From: Verrucomicrobiota bacterium
GTDB lineage: Bacteria; Verrucomicrobiota; Verrucomicrobiia; Chthoniobacterales; UBA10450
Direction: 5' to 3'
NCBI GenBank assembly: GCA_003219355.1
Contig: QHOQ01000116.1
Coordinates: 1-11,869, forward strand
DNA: 11,869 nt
The notes beneath the pieces were generated by a model, which saw only the letters and a program-made list of their open reading frames with translations, was not told where the DNA came from and ran no database searches. Each line of letters starts with the position of its first letter. The stretch's first letter is position 1. The translations under genes were made by a program, and so were the position numbers. Positions 1-6,983 of the stretch are shown here, one piece after another.

Positions 1-18
1 ACCTAAAACTTTAGCCAT
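1..18 (-). CDS. 5' end of an unidentified gene running off the left edge
   Basis: Only six codons are visible, reading M-A-K-V-L-G, so the function cannot be established. The start is well supported: a perfect AGGAGG lies at 30-35 on the minus strand, 11 bases before the ATG at 18-16. This is one of the best Shine-Dalgarno sequences in the window. MAKVLG is a common opening in glyoxalase/bleomycin-resistance (VOC) fold proteins, but six residues are far too few to claim that. The gene is divergent from thyA, with about 330 bp between the two starts. Confidence 0.45.
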
Positions 19-30
19 TTGAGTATAATC

Positions 31-54
31 CTCCTGTGCGTTACCCAGCAGGAG
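31..54 (-). promoter_or_regulatory. Hairpin overlapping the ribosome-binding site of the left-edge gene
   Basis: Read on the minus strand, CTCCTG (54-49) and CAGGAG (36-31) are perfect reverse complements separated by 12 bases. The 3' arm contains five of the six bases of the AGGAGG Shine-Dalgarno. If the stem forms in the mRNA, the ribosome-binding site would be masked. There is no T-run next to it, so it does not look like a terminator. The pairing is seen directly; any regulatory role is inference. Confidence 0.35.
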
Positions 55-348
55 CCAAGCCAACCGACCCCTGCATCTTTAAATACCTGTCATCGAAGCT
101 CTAACACATTCATCCGGCGACTTAATGCCGAATGAGTTGCGACACTTCGTCGCGATTCCGGCCCTGCGAAGTCTAGTTTTGAGCCAATGCGGCACTCTCC
201 TCTTCGCTAGCTCAGCGTTCCATTCTACATCCAGGAATGTCGGGCTGCAAATCAAAATCACGCTTCGTCGGGTCCACAGAGTTTCGCTGTACCCTTAAGG
301 CAGAGCTTTTTTGTTTTCGCAATACCGCTGGAGGCGATAATTTCGTGC
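55..348. other. Gene-free spacer upstream of thyA
   Basis: I see no convincing gene here. A 60-codon minus-strand frame (261-79) has a GTG start, no Shine-Dalgarno and no recognisable family features. The palindrome CCTTAAGG lies near 293-300, and a short T-run near 306-312 is not preceded by a convincing stem. A purine-rich GGAGG at 330-334 is the probable thyA ribosome-binding site. Promoters for thyA and for the divergent left-edge gene should lie in this interval, but I could not identify a well-spaced -35/-10 pair. Confidence 0.5.
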
Positions 349-1143
349 GTGCGCCAGTATCACGATCTCCTTCGGCTGGTCCTCAGCCAAGGCCAGCCGC
401 GCCCTGACCGCACCGGCACAGGCACATTGTCGATCTTCGGCGCGCAAGCGCGGTTCGATTTGCGGGAAAATTTCCCGCTGCTCACCACAAAAAAAATACA
501 CATCAAATCGATCATTTACGAATTGCTCTGGTTCCTGCGCGGCGACACCAACATTCACTTTCTCAACGAGCACGGCGTGACGATTTGGGATGAATGGGCC
601 GATGAAACAGGCAATCTTGGCCGAGTTTACGGCGCGCAATGGCGAGATTGGCGCGGCGACAGAGGAGTGCGCATCGATCAGATCGACAATGTCATCGCGC
701 AGATTAAATCAAATCCGCAGAGCCGGCGATTGATCGTGAGCGCGTGGAATCCGGCGGAAATCGACAAGATGGCACTGCCGCCGTGTCACGTGCTCTTTCA
801 GTTTTATGTGCAAGACGACGAGCTAAGCAGCCAGCTTTATCAACGAAGCGCCGATCTTTTTTTGGGCGTGCCGTTCAATATCGCATCGTACGCGCTGCTC
901 ACGTTGATGGTCGCGCAGATGTGCGATCTAAGACCCGGCGAATTTGTTCATACCTTTGGCGATTTGCATCTCTACCGAAATCACCTCGATCAAGCGCGCG
1001 AGCAGCTTTCCCGTGATTGTCGATCTTTGCCACGAATGCGGTTGAATCCCGCGATTAAAGACCTCCGCGAATTCCGCTTCGAAGATTTCGAACTAATCGA
1101 CTACGATCCGCATCCGGCAATCAAAGCGCCGATTGCAGTCTGA
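349..1143 (+). CDS. thyA: Thymidylate synthase
   Basis: Cytoplasmic enzyme that methylates dUMP to dTMP, using 5,10-methylene-tetrahydrofolate as both methyl donor and reductant. It is the de novo source of thymine for DNA. The 264-residue length equals that of E. coli ThyA, and the active-site numbering coincides: phosphate-binding R21 (in DRTGTGT), catalytic C146 (in LPPCHVLFQFYV), R166 and D169 (in QRSADLFLG), N177, H207 and Y209. The C-terminus HPAIKAPIAV is the usual closing segment. The start is a GTG chosen because MRQYHDLL aligns with the normal N-terminus. A GGAGG lies 14 bases upstream, rather far for a Shine-Dalgarno. The frequent partner folA (dihydrofolate reductase) is not the next gene. 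Instead an L,D-transpeptidase begins 32 bp downstream on the same strand, possibly co-transcribed. Identification is secure. Confidence 0.97.
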   Translation: MRQYHDLLRLVLSQGQPRPDRTGTGTLSIFGAQARFDLRENFPLLTTKKIHIKSIIYELLWFLRGDTNIHFLNEHGVTIWDEWADETGNLGRVYGAQWRDWRGDRGVRIDQIDNVIAQIKSNPQSRRLIVSAWNPAEIDKMALPPCHVLFQFYVQDDELSSQLYQRSADLFLGVPFNIASYALLTLMVAQMCDLRPGEFVHTFGDLHLYRNHLDQAREQLSRDCRSLPRMRLNPAIKDLREFRFEDFELIDYDPHPAIKAPIAV

Positions 1144-1175
1144 GACTTTTGACGATCACCAGGGTTAAGTAGGTT

Positions 1176-1808
1176 GTGAACGTACTCCAGAAAATCGGCT
1201 CGACTGTGCCGATTCTGTTCCTGGCGCTCGTCCCTGTTTTCGGGCAAAATCCGGCGACTTCAGTCGAGATCGATTTAGAGGCGCAAACTGCTTACCTCCT
1301 TCAAAACGGCCATCCGATTTTGGCGACGCCAATTTCCAGCGGTCGCTACGGACACCTCACCGAGAGAGGTGCATTCAAAATTCTCGAGAAGGAACGAAGC
1401 CATTACTCGAGCATGTACGGGAAAATTGTCGATTCACGCGGAAACACAATCGTCGCTGACGCCGATGCGGATATGCGTGTGCCACCAGGAGGAAAATTTA
1501 TTCCTGCGCCAATGCATTACTTTATGCGCTTCAACGGCGCAGACGGAATGCACGCCGGCTATCTGCCGGGTTACCCTGCGTCACACGGCTGTGTCCGCAT
1601 GCCGGAGGAATACGCGGTTGCACTTTTCAACTCGGTCAGCGTCGGAACTCCAGTGACTGTGTTTGGCAGGACACCCCCGCGATGGCGGGGCTATTCCGAA
1701 CAATCGCAGTCCATAATGCCAAGACGACCTCCTGGATTTGCAGGCCCGCGCTTCGCTTCACCGCTTGATCAGCGCTTCGCTCCGCCTCCGTTATTCTGGT
1801 GGCGATGA
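1176..1808 (+). CDS. Secreted L,D-transpeptidase (YkuD domain)
   Basis: Probable periplasmic peptidoglycan enzyme. YkuD-family proteins use a catalytic cysteine to form 3-3 crosslinks between meso-diaminopimelate residues, or to attach proteins to the wall; which of these applies here is unknown. Residues 1-24 look like a cleavable signal peptide (one Lys, then a hydrophobic stretch ending near VFGQ). The YkuD domain spans roughly residues 28-164, starting with the VEIDLEAQTAYL strand. The active site is H126 followed by SHGCVRM, with H137, C139 and R141. From about residue 165 there is a short Pro/Arg/Phe-rich tail ending FWWR, with a 10-base direct repeat (GCGCTTCGCT at 1748 and 1772). The GTG start is preceded only by a weak purine-rich AAGTAGG. 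At 210 residues it is a minimal single-domain form without LysM or a peptidoglycan-binding domain. It converges with prc. Confidence 0.88.
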   Translation: MNVLQKIGSTVPILFLALVPVFGQNPATSVEIDLEAQTAYLLQNGHPILATPISSGRYGHLTERGAFKILEKERSHYSSMYGKIVDSRGNTIVADADADMRVPPGGKFIPAPMHYFMRFNGADGMHAGYLPGYPASHGCVRMPEEYAVALFNSVSVGTPVTVFGRTPPRWRGYSEQSQSIMPRRPPGFAGPRFASPLDQRFAPPPLFWWR

Positions 1809-1882
1809 CCCGGGTAGCGACGCACGATAAAGCAGCCGGCACCGCTGCCACCACAGAAAACCGAACGCCATTTAACTAGGTG
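1809..1882. other. Convergent spacer between L,D-transpeptidase and prc, with a small hairpin
   Basis: This 74-bp gap separates two convergent stop codons. GCAGC (1832-1836) and GCTGC (1844-1848) form a 5-bp stem around a 7-base loop. No T-run follows on either strand, so it is only a weak candidate for a bidirectional terminator. The 9-mer GTAGCGACG at 1814-1822 recurs at 4959-4967 in the other convergent region of the left half. Confidence 0.3.
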
Positions 1883-4108
1883 TTAAGGCCGCTGCGCGGA
1901 CGGCTTATCAGTGTTCGCACTGGCCGTTTTGGGGCCACGCGAAAGATCGACAAAATCAGTTAGAATATTCAAAGTCTCGTCGCGTTCGGGATCAATGGCC
2001 GGTTCTTTGGTATCGTCCCCGCCGCCGACGCCGGCGACTAAATCGGAATCTGCATCCGAGGCTGCCTCAGGCACAGGTTTCGGAGGAACTCCGCTCTTCT
2101 TCGTCTCGGCCATTTTCCCAGGATACATGACCAGTTGAAGATTGGGTTTGTCGACAGTGTCGAGCGTCAGCCGATAAATGCGGGGTTCTTCCTCGTTGCG
2201 CGCCAGACGCTCTTTCGAACGCATTTCTTTGCGCAGCTTGTCGCCCTGCGTTTCGCTTTTTCGAACGTCTTCGTTCAGCGAAATTCGGTTATCGTCGAGC
2301 TTGTGACGCAAACGACCAATGTCGTCCATCACATAGTGGAATTCAGGATCGTTTTTAACCCGCTCTTCCGAGCGCCGCTTCAGTTGATCAACAAAAAGCG
2401 AATGCGTGTCTGACCATTTCGTGTATTTCGCCTTGGACACTTCATCGTATGGCAAACAATTCTTAAGCGCGCCTTCGCCAAATTCGGGCAGATCACTCAA
2501 GCTCGGCAGGACAATATCGGAGGCCACACCATGGAGCTGGGTCGAGCCACCAGCGACACGATAAAATTTCTGGATCGTTAGCTTCAACGCGCCATCCTCC
2601 TCGGAATGACTGCCAAGCAGCGAAGCAAACCGGCCGATAGGAAGAATCGTCTGCACGGTTCCTTTGCCGAACGTGTTCTTATCACCGACAACTACGGCGC
2701 GTCCGTAATCTTGGAGAGCAGCTGCAAAGATTTCGCTGGCGGACGCGCTTTGCCGGCTGGTCAGCACAACCAGCGGCCCGGAATATGCGATTCCCGAATC
2801 TGGATCGGACGAGATCCTAATGCTTCCATTATAATCTTTCGTCTGGACGATCGGGCCTGATTTCAAAAACAAACCCGTGAGGGAGAGCGCTTCCTCAAGT
2901 GAGCCGCCGCCATTTTTCCGAAGATCGACAACCAATCCGGCGATGTTTTCTTTCTTTAATCGCTTGAGCAGCGCAAGCACATCGCGGGTCGTACTTTTCT
3001 GGTGTCTGTCCATGTCCGCATAAAAAGATGGGAGCGTAAGCCAACCGAGCTTTATCGGATCGCCGTTCTCATCCTTCTTGATAATGATGTCCGCGCGGGC
3101 CTCCTGATCTTTCAGCTTAATTTCATCGCGCACGAGCTCGATATTCTTGCGACGGGACGGATCAGTCGCGTCTGACGGAATTACGAGAAGGCGCACATGC
3201 GTACCTTTTTTGCCGCGAATCATTTCCACGACTTTGTCCAAGCGCATCTCGCGAACATCGACATAGTCAGCCGAACCCTGCCCTACGGCGGTAATGCGGT
3301 CGCCTACTCTCAGCCGGCCATCCACTTGTGCGGGACCGCCGGGAACAAGGCTCTCTATTTTTGCATAGCCATCTTCAGTCCGAAGCATGGCGCCGATCCC
3401 CACTAGCGAAAGGCCCATGTTAATGCTGAAGTTTTTCATGTCGGCTTTGCTCAGATACTCGGAATGCGGGTCGTAAGTTTGGGCGAGCGCATCGAGAAAG
3501 AGCTTCATTTGCTCGTCCTTATCCTGTTCGTGGACGTTACGGCCGAGGCGATCATAGCGGCGCGCGACCAGTTGTGGCGCGGGCTCAATAGGATGCTCGC
3601 TCAGGTGTTCCTGTAATAGCTCGTTTGTGATGCGGCCCCGCCAGAGCTGATCGGCTTCAGCCTGGTCCTTTGGCCAGGCGGACTTTTGCCGGCTAAGCTC
3701 GATGGTGGTGTCGCTTTTGAAATCAATCGGCTCCTTCAGCAGTTCCTTCACTTTCGCGACACGCTCATCCACGCGTTTCGCATAAAGATCGTAAATTTCG
3801 TAGGCAGGTTTTAGGGTGCCGAGAAGAACGTCGCCAGCGATTGAGTTCCCATATTTCGCATTGAGCGCGTCGACGTCTTGCTGGGTAAAAAAGAGGTGAC
3901 TGTAATCAAGCAGCTCTAGATAAGTCTGAAGGAATTTTCTCGAAAGGTCCTCGTTTAGCTTTTGACGAGTGTAATGACCCTCCTGCAAAAGATTCCCCAC
4001 CGAGACGGCTATCGTTTCCTTCGACGTCGCTACGGCAGGCGGCGCCGCGATCGCGGATGCGAAAAGAATGGCACAACACGCCACTGATCGTTGCAAGGAT
4101 GATTTCAT
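1883..4108 (-). CDS. prc: Tail-specific (C-terminal processing) periplasmic protease, S41 family
   Basis: Periplasmic serine protease that degrades or trims substrates from their C-termini. In E. coli, Prc processes PBP3 and, with NlpI, degrades the peptidoglycan hydrolase MepS. A signal peptide covers residues 1 to about 28. A TSP N-terminal domain follows (about 35-215), then a PDZ domain (about 232-315, with VGIGAML and LVPGGPAQVDGRLRVGD). The S41 catalytic core spans about 350-535 and carries the Ser-Lys dyad: S456 in SASASEIF, D467 in QDYGR and K482 in FGKGTVQ, spaced as in E. coli Prc apart from one extra residue before the lysine loop. The C-terminal Tsp domain runs from about 540 to the end. 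At 741 residues it exceeds E. coli Prc (about 680), partly through an acidic Ala/Pro/Gly-rich insert near 665-705 before the closing helix DPERDETLNILTDFVDL. The ATG at 4108 has no obvious Shine-Dalgarno. Its neighbours also act on the envelope. Confidence 0.95.
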   Translation of the reverse strand: MKSSLQRSVACCAILFASAIAAPPAVATSKETIAVSVGNLLQEGHYTRQKLNEDLSRKFLQTYLELLDYSHLFFTQQDVDALNAKYGNSIAGDVLLGTLKPAYEIYDLYAKRVDERVAKVKELLKEPIDFKSDTTIELSRQKSAWPKDQAEADQLWRGRITNELLQEHLSEHPIEPAPQLVARRYDRLGRNVHEQDKDEQMKLFLDALAQTYDPHSEYLSKADMKNFSINMGLSLVGIGAMLRTEDGYAKIESLVPGGPAQVDGRLRVGDRITAVGQGSADYVDVREMRLDKVVEMIRGKKGTHVRLLVIPSDATDPSRRKNIELVRDEIKLKDQEARADIIIKKDENGDPIKLGWLTLPSFYADMDRHQKSTTRDVLALLKRLKKENIAGLVVDLRKNGGGSLEEALSLTGLFLKSGPIVQTKDYNGSIRISSDPDSGIAYSGPLVVLTSRQSASASEIFAAALQDYGRAVVVGDKNTFGKGTVQTILPIGRFASLLGSHSEEDGALKLTIQKFYRVAGGSTQLHGVASDIVLPSLSDLPEFGEGALKNCLPYDEVSKAKYTKWSDTHSLFVDQLKRRSEERVKNDPEFHYVMDDIGRLRHKLDDNRISLNEDVRKSETQGDKLRKEMRSKERLARNEEEPRIYRLTLDTVDKPNLQLVMYPGKMAETKKSGVPPKPVPEAASDADSDLVAGVGGGDDTKEPAIDPERDETLNILTDFVDLSRGPKTASANTDKPSAQRP

Positions 4109-4344
4109 CGGCGAAAAAAGGGTTTTCCACTTTCGCAGATTTCAGGGCGAAGCGCAAGATATGGAGTCAAAGTCGACATGTAGGATGTAAGACACTTGGC
4201 CCGCATAAACATTCAAAACGCAGAAAATCCAGTTATCGTCGCGTCGGAGCTTTCCCCGAACTGACCGGACGGTCTACCAATAATATATTTCGCCAGCCGC
4301 GGCGGTACTGGCCGGGTTAGACGACTCGGTTACAGTGATGCTCG
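4109..4344. promoter_or_regulatory. Divergent intergenic region between prc and the MBL hydrolase
   Basis: This 236-bp spacer lies between two divergent start codons and should carry promoters in both directions. On the plus strand TAATAT (4281-4286) could be a -10 box for the hydrolase, but no good -35 sits 16-18 bp upstream. On the minus strand a TTGACT is present near 4168-4173, without a matching -10. I see no gene or clear operator. The assignment rests on geometry more than on motifs. Confidence 0.35.
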
Positions 4345-4962
4345 ATGAGTTACGAGACCTTTTGCGGCGGAATTTTCGAAACGAATTGCTATCTGCTTGA
4401 AGCCTCCGAGGGCTGGATTCTCTTCGACGCGCCTGACGGCGCTTGCGATTGGGTCGGATCGCGCGATGTCGATCTAAAACTTCTCCTGCTGACACATGGC
4501 CATTTCGATCACATCCCCGACGTGGCCAAAATCAAACGCCGCTTCGGTTGCCAAATCGGCAGTCATCCGCAAACCGCGCCGATGATCTCCGATCCAGAAT
4601 TCTTTCGCAACTTCGGATTTGAATTGGAGATTGAACCGGTTCAGCCCGACTTTTTCATCGAAGAGAGGTCGGCGGAGAGATTTCTCGGTTTGGAAATGCA
4701 AGTGCTTGAAGTTCCAGGACATTGTCCCGGCAGTCTTTGCTTCTTCTCGCGCAAGGACCAATTGCTTATCGGTGGCGACGTCCTGTTTGCCGGTGGCGTT
4801 GGTCGATGGGATTTGCCGGGTGGCGATGCCGATCTTTTGCTCGATGGCATCAGAAAAAAACTGTTTCCGCTCGGCGACAACGTGATGGTCCTTCCCGGAC
4901 ACGGGCCGCCGACAAAAATTGGAACAGAACGCCTAACGAATCCATTCGTTGCTAAAATGTAG
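4345..4962 (+). CDS. Metallo-beta-lactamase-fold hydrolase, GloC/YcbL (glyoxalase II) type
   Basis: Probable cytoplasmic metal-dependent thioester hydrolase. All ligands of a dinuclear metal site are present: H51, H53, D55 and H56 in THGHFDH, H126 in PGHCPGS, D145 in GGDVLF and H186 in LPGHGP. The C-terminal half closely follows E. coli GloC (YcbL): GDVLFAGGVGRWDLPGGD, then PLGDNVMVLPGHGP and ERLTNPF. GloC hydrolyses S-lactoylglutathione in methylglyoxal detoxification, but the substrate here is untested. Length (205 residues) is close to GloC and shorter than GloB, which has an extra substrate-binding domain. There is no signal peptide. The ATG has no strong Shine-Dalgarno; an ATG 7 bases upstream is out of frame. 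It diverges from prc and converges on the kinase gene, with 24 bp between stop codons. The fold is certain and the subfamily likely. Confidence 0.88.
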   Translation: MSYETFCGGIFETNCYLLEASEGWILFDAPDGACDWVGSRDVDLKLLLLTHGHFDHIPDVAKIKRRFGCQIGSHPQTAPMISDPEFFRNFGFELEIEPVQPDFFIEERSAERFLGLEMQVLEVPGHCPGSLCFFSRKDQLLIGGDVLFAGGVGRWDLPGGDADLLLDGIRKKLFPLGDNVMVLPGHGPPTKIGTERLTNPFVAKM

Positions 4963-4990
4963 CGACGAACCGTGGTCCCGTCGCGCCTAC
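4959..4990. terminator. Hairpin between convergent genes, possible bidirectional terminator
   Basis: GCGACG (4962-4967) pairs with CGTCGC (4979-4984) around an 11-base loop. Alternatively, GTAG (4959-4962) pairs with CTAC (4987-4990) and CGACG with CGTCG, leaving a CGC bulge. The structure overlaps the 3' ends of the MBL hydrolase and the kinase gene. No T-run follows on either strand, so if it terminates transcription it is not a classical intrinsic terminator. Confidence comes from the convergent position plus the pairing. Confidence 0.35.
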
Positions 4991-5982
4991 TTCCGGGCTG
5001 ACTCAATCAACGCGCGATTAAGTTTCTCGAGTCCGCCGATCTTGCTTACGATCAGCGCCAACGACGTCATCGCGGCAGGCACATGTTTCAGAAAGTGCTT
5101 ATGACCTTTCACAAGACCAAGAAAACCGTAGGCACCAAGCGCCTGCATGAGGCGTTGCATAGCGCACAATCGCAGGATGTCGTCGAACTCGCCGTCAATT
5201 ATCCGCCCATTTGCCGCCTGTTTTTCCCTGTAGTAGCGAATCAATTCGTCTCTCTCCGCCTTGGAAAGATCGACATACGGATCAAAGAGCAACGACGCCA
5301 GATCGTATTCCGGCAAGCCTGGGCGCATTCCCTGGAAATCGATTAGGTATGCCAAGCTGTTGCGAATGATAATATTTTGCGATTGAAAATCGCGATGCAC
5401 CAAAACTCTAGGCAAGCGAGCCAGCCGGTCCGCGATCTTGCGCAAAGAAGGCAGCGCTACCAGCTCGCGCCATTGCGCTTTGTCCATGCCGAAATAGCGG
5501 CCGAGACAGTTTTCGAAAAAGTAATTCTGTTCCCAACCGTAAAGCTCGGCGTTGAATTCGGCGGGCAAATGCTCCTTCATTTCGACGCAGACCGACTCCG
5601 GCAAAGCGTGAAGCGCTGCGATTTGATCGAGCGCCGATTCGTAGAACTCGCGGCGAACAAGCCATCCTTCGTGCCGATAACTGTAGAGATCGCTTTCGCC
5701 CAAATCTTCAATCCAGATGAGACCTTCCGCCGGATCGTGAAAATAAATCTTCGGGACGCGAATGTCGTGCGCATCGAGAAAGTCCGCGATCTGGACGTAA
5801 TGCCGGTTTTCTTCGCGCTCCAAATTGTATTTCACCAGGATGAGCGTGTGCTCGGGTGAGCAGTGGATGCGATAAAATCTCCGGTCCGATCCGCCCTTGT
5901 TAATCGGCGCAATCTTTATTTCCGCGACATCGAAACGCGGGAAATGCATTCGCGTTCGTCGAACCAGCAGATCGGTTCTCAT
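4987..5982 (-). CDS. AmgK-like sugar-1-kinase (aminoglycoside phosphotransferase fold)
   Basis: Cytoplasmic small-molecule kinase. Residues about 25-51 form the nucleotide-binding lobe, with KGGSDRRFYRI in place of the usual SFRRYFR loop and K51 as candidate ATP-binding lysine. The catalytic loop is VHRDFQSQN (H196, D198, N203), and the metal-binding aspartate is D215 in LIDFQ, followed by PEYDLASLLFDPYV. The IDFQ...YDLASLL...DPY pattern resembles AmgK, the anomeric kinase that phosphorylates MurNAc and GlcNAc at C1 in the peptidoglycan recycling route of Pseudomonas. The adjacent upstream gene encodes a MurU-like nucleotidyltransferase ending 11 bp before this start, matching the AmgK-MurU pair. 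The exact sugar is inferred. At 331 residues it has the expected length. The ATG at 5982 lacks a Shine-Dalgarno and translation may be coupled to the upstream gene; M12 is an alternative start. Confidence 0.85.
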   Translation of the reverse strand: MRTDLLVRRTRMHFPRFDVAEIKIAPINKGGSDRRFYRIHCSPEHTLILVKYNLEREENRHYVQIADFLDAHDIRVPKIYFHDPAEGLIWIEDLGESDLYSYRHEGWLVRREFYESALDQIAALHALPESVCVEMKEHLPAEFNAELYGWEQNYFFENCLGRYFGMDKAQWRELVALPSLRKIADRLARLPRVLVHRDFQSQNIIIRNSLAYLIDFQGMRPGLPEYDLASLLFDPYVDLSKAERDELIRYYREKQAANGRIIDGEFDDILRLCAMQRLMQALGAYGFLGLVKGHKHFLKHVPAAMTSLALIVSKIGGLEKLNRALIESARK

Positions 5983-5993
5983 AATTTACATGA

Positions 5994-6941
5994 TTAGATG
6001 TCGATGTCGCGATGGATGCCGCTCGCCTTTTGGTTGGCGCGGACAATACAACCGCGGAGATGACTTTGGGAAGCAATTTGTGCACCGGGCCACAAAATTG
6101 TGTCTTCCAAGATCGCCTCCCCTCCCACGCGGCAATCTCGCCCCACGACTGTGCAGCCATGTATTTGCGCAGTTCGATCGACAATCGCACCGGCGGCTAC
6201 TCGCTCGGGCCAACCGGACATTTTCAGGTAACGGGGCTTCCAATGTTCTTTAGAGATCATCCGATGCACTTCGAGATACTCGGTGCGCGAACCAATGTTG
6301 AACCACTTCCCGTCATTGAGAACGACTCCGCCAATCTTGCCGCCGGCACCGATCCAATTAGCGACGATCGGAATAAACGAGATTTTTCGATTCGGTGGGA
6401 TCCGCTTGAAAATCCCCGGATTCCAAACCGCAACGTTGGCGAAGTCGTGATTGCCGGCCACGCCATATCTGTTCGAGATATCGACCACCTGGCCATTGCG
6501 AAAGGCGACCGCGGCGGCAAGACCGGTATTACGCAACGCTAGGGTTACATCGTTTCCGCAGCGGAAATGCTCGTCAATCAACGGTTGCAGATCGATATCC
6601 GTGAGGATGTCACTGCTGTAAGTGATGAACGGTTTCATCCCGAGATCGGGTTCGACATTCTTGATGCCGCCGCCGGTATCGAGCAGAACGGGTTCGTTCA
6701 CAAGCTTGGTCACATGACCTTCGTAGTCGTTGTGCGGGAAAAAGCGTCGAAACAAGTCCGGCAGCCTATGCGTGTTGATGATGAAAGACTTCACGCCGAT
6801 GTCGATCAAATGATCGAGCGCGAAAGTAATGAGCGGCTTCTGAAAAATCGGTACCAGCGGCTTGGGCAAATCATCGGTTAGCGGCTTTAGTCGCTTGCCC
6901 AGCCCGGCGCCGAGCACGAACGCGTGCGTGATTGTGATCAT
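5994..6941 (-). CDS. Sugar-phosphate nucleotidyltransferase, MurU-like, with hexapeptide-repeat tail
   Basis: Cytoplasmic enzyme expected to transfer a nucleoside monophosphate from NTP to a sugar-1-phosphate. The N-terminal Rossmann-like domain (about 1-235) begins with the signature LGAGLGKRLKPLTDDLPKPL, has the metal-binding aspartate D111 in YSSDIL, and ends in the conserved KWFNIGSRTEYLEVH. Residues about 250-302 read as imperfect hexapeptide repeats (GAIVD, AQIHG, TVVGRD, CRVGG, AILED, TILWPGA), typical of a left-handed beta-helix. MurU of Pseudomonas is about 220 residues and lacks this tail, so the tail is an extension relative to MurU, though similar tails occur in GlmU and mannose-1-phosphate guanylyltransferases. 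It is the first gene of an operon with the AmgK-like kinase, suggesting consecutive steps: sugar to sugar-1-P to NDP-sugar. UDP-MurNAc or UDP-GlcNAc salvage is plausible but unproven. No Shine-Dalgarno is evident. Confidence 0.86.
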   Translation of the reverse strand: MITITHAFVLGAGLGKRLKPLTDDLPKPLVPIFQKPLITFALDHLIDIGVKSFIINTHRLPDLFRRFFPHNDYEGHVTKLVNEPVLLDTGGGIKNVEPDLGMKPFITYSSDILTDIDLQPLIDEHFRCGNDVTLALRNTGLAAAVAFRNGQVVDISNRYGVAGNHDFANVAVWNPGIFKRIPPNRKISFIPIVANWIGAGGKIGGVVLNDGKWFNIGSRTEYLEVHRMISKEHWKPRYLKMSGWPERVAAGAIVDRTAQIHGCTVVGRDCRVGGEAILEDTILWPGAQIASQSHLRGCIVRANQKASGIHRDIDI

Positions 6942-6983
6942 CAGCGCCTTGTGCTCCGTGTAGGGTCTGCTAAAAATTTCCCC

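Noticed and set aside
79..261. 60-codon minus-strand frame upstream of the left-edge gene
   Set aside because: GTG start, no Shine-Dalgarno, no recognisable domain; short enough to occur by chance. It cannot be fully excluded as a small upstream gene.
301..315. T-run upstream of thyA as an intrinsic terminator
   Set aside because: No convincing GC-rich stem precedes it on the plus strand, and no gene on that strand ends upstream within the window.
1675..1691. GC-rich hairpin CCCCGC-GATG-GCGGGG as a terminator
   Set aside because: It is inside the L,D-transpeptidase coding region and has no T-run; the reading frame continues intact through it.
5377..5859. 160-codon plus-strand frame antisense to the kinase gene
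   Set aside because: The minus-strand kinase has intact catalytic motifs over the same bases; the plus-strand reading has no domain features.
6012..6542. 176-codon plus-strand frame antisense to the nucleotidyltransferase
   Set aside because: The minus-strand gene carries full family signatures here, so the plus-strand frame is a shadow.
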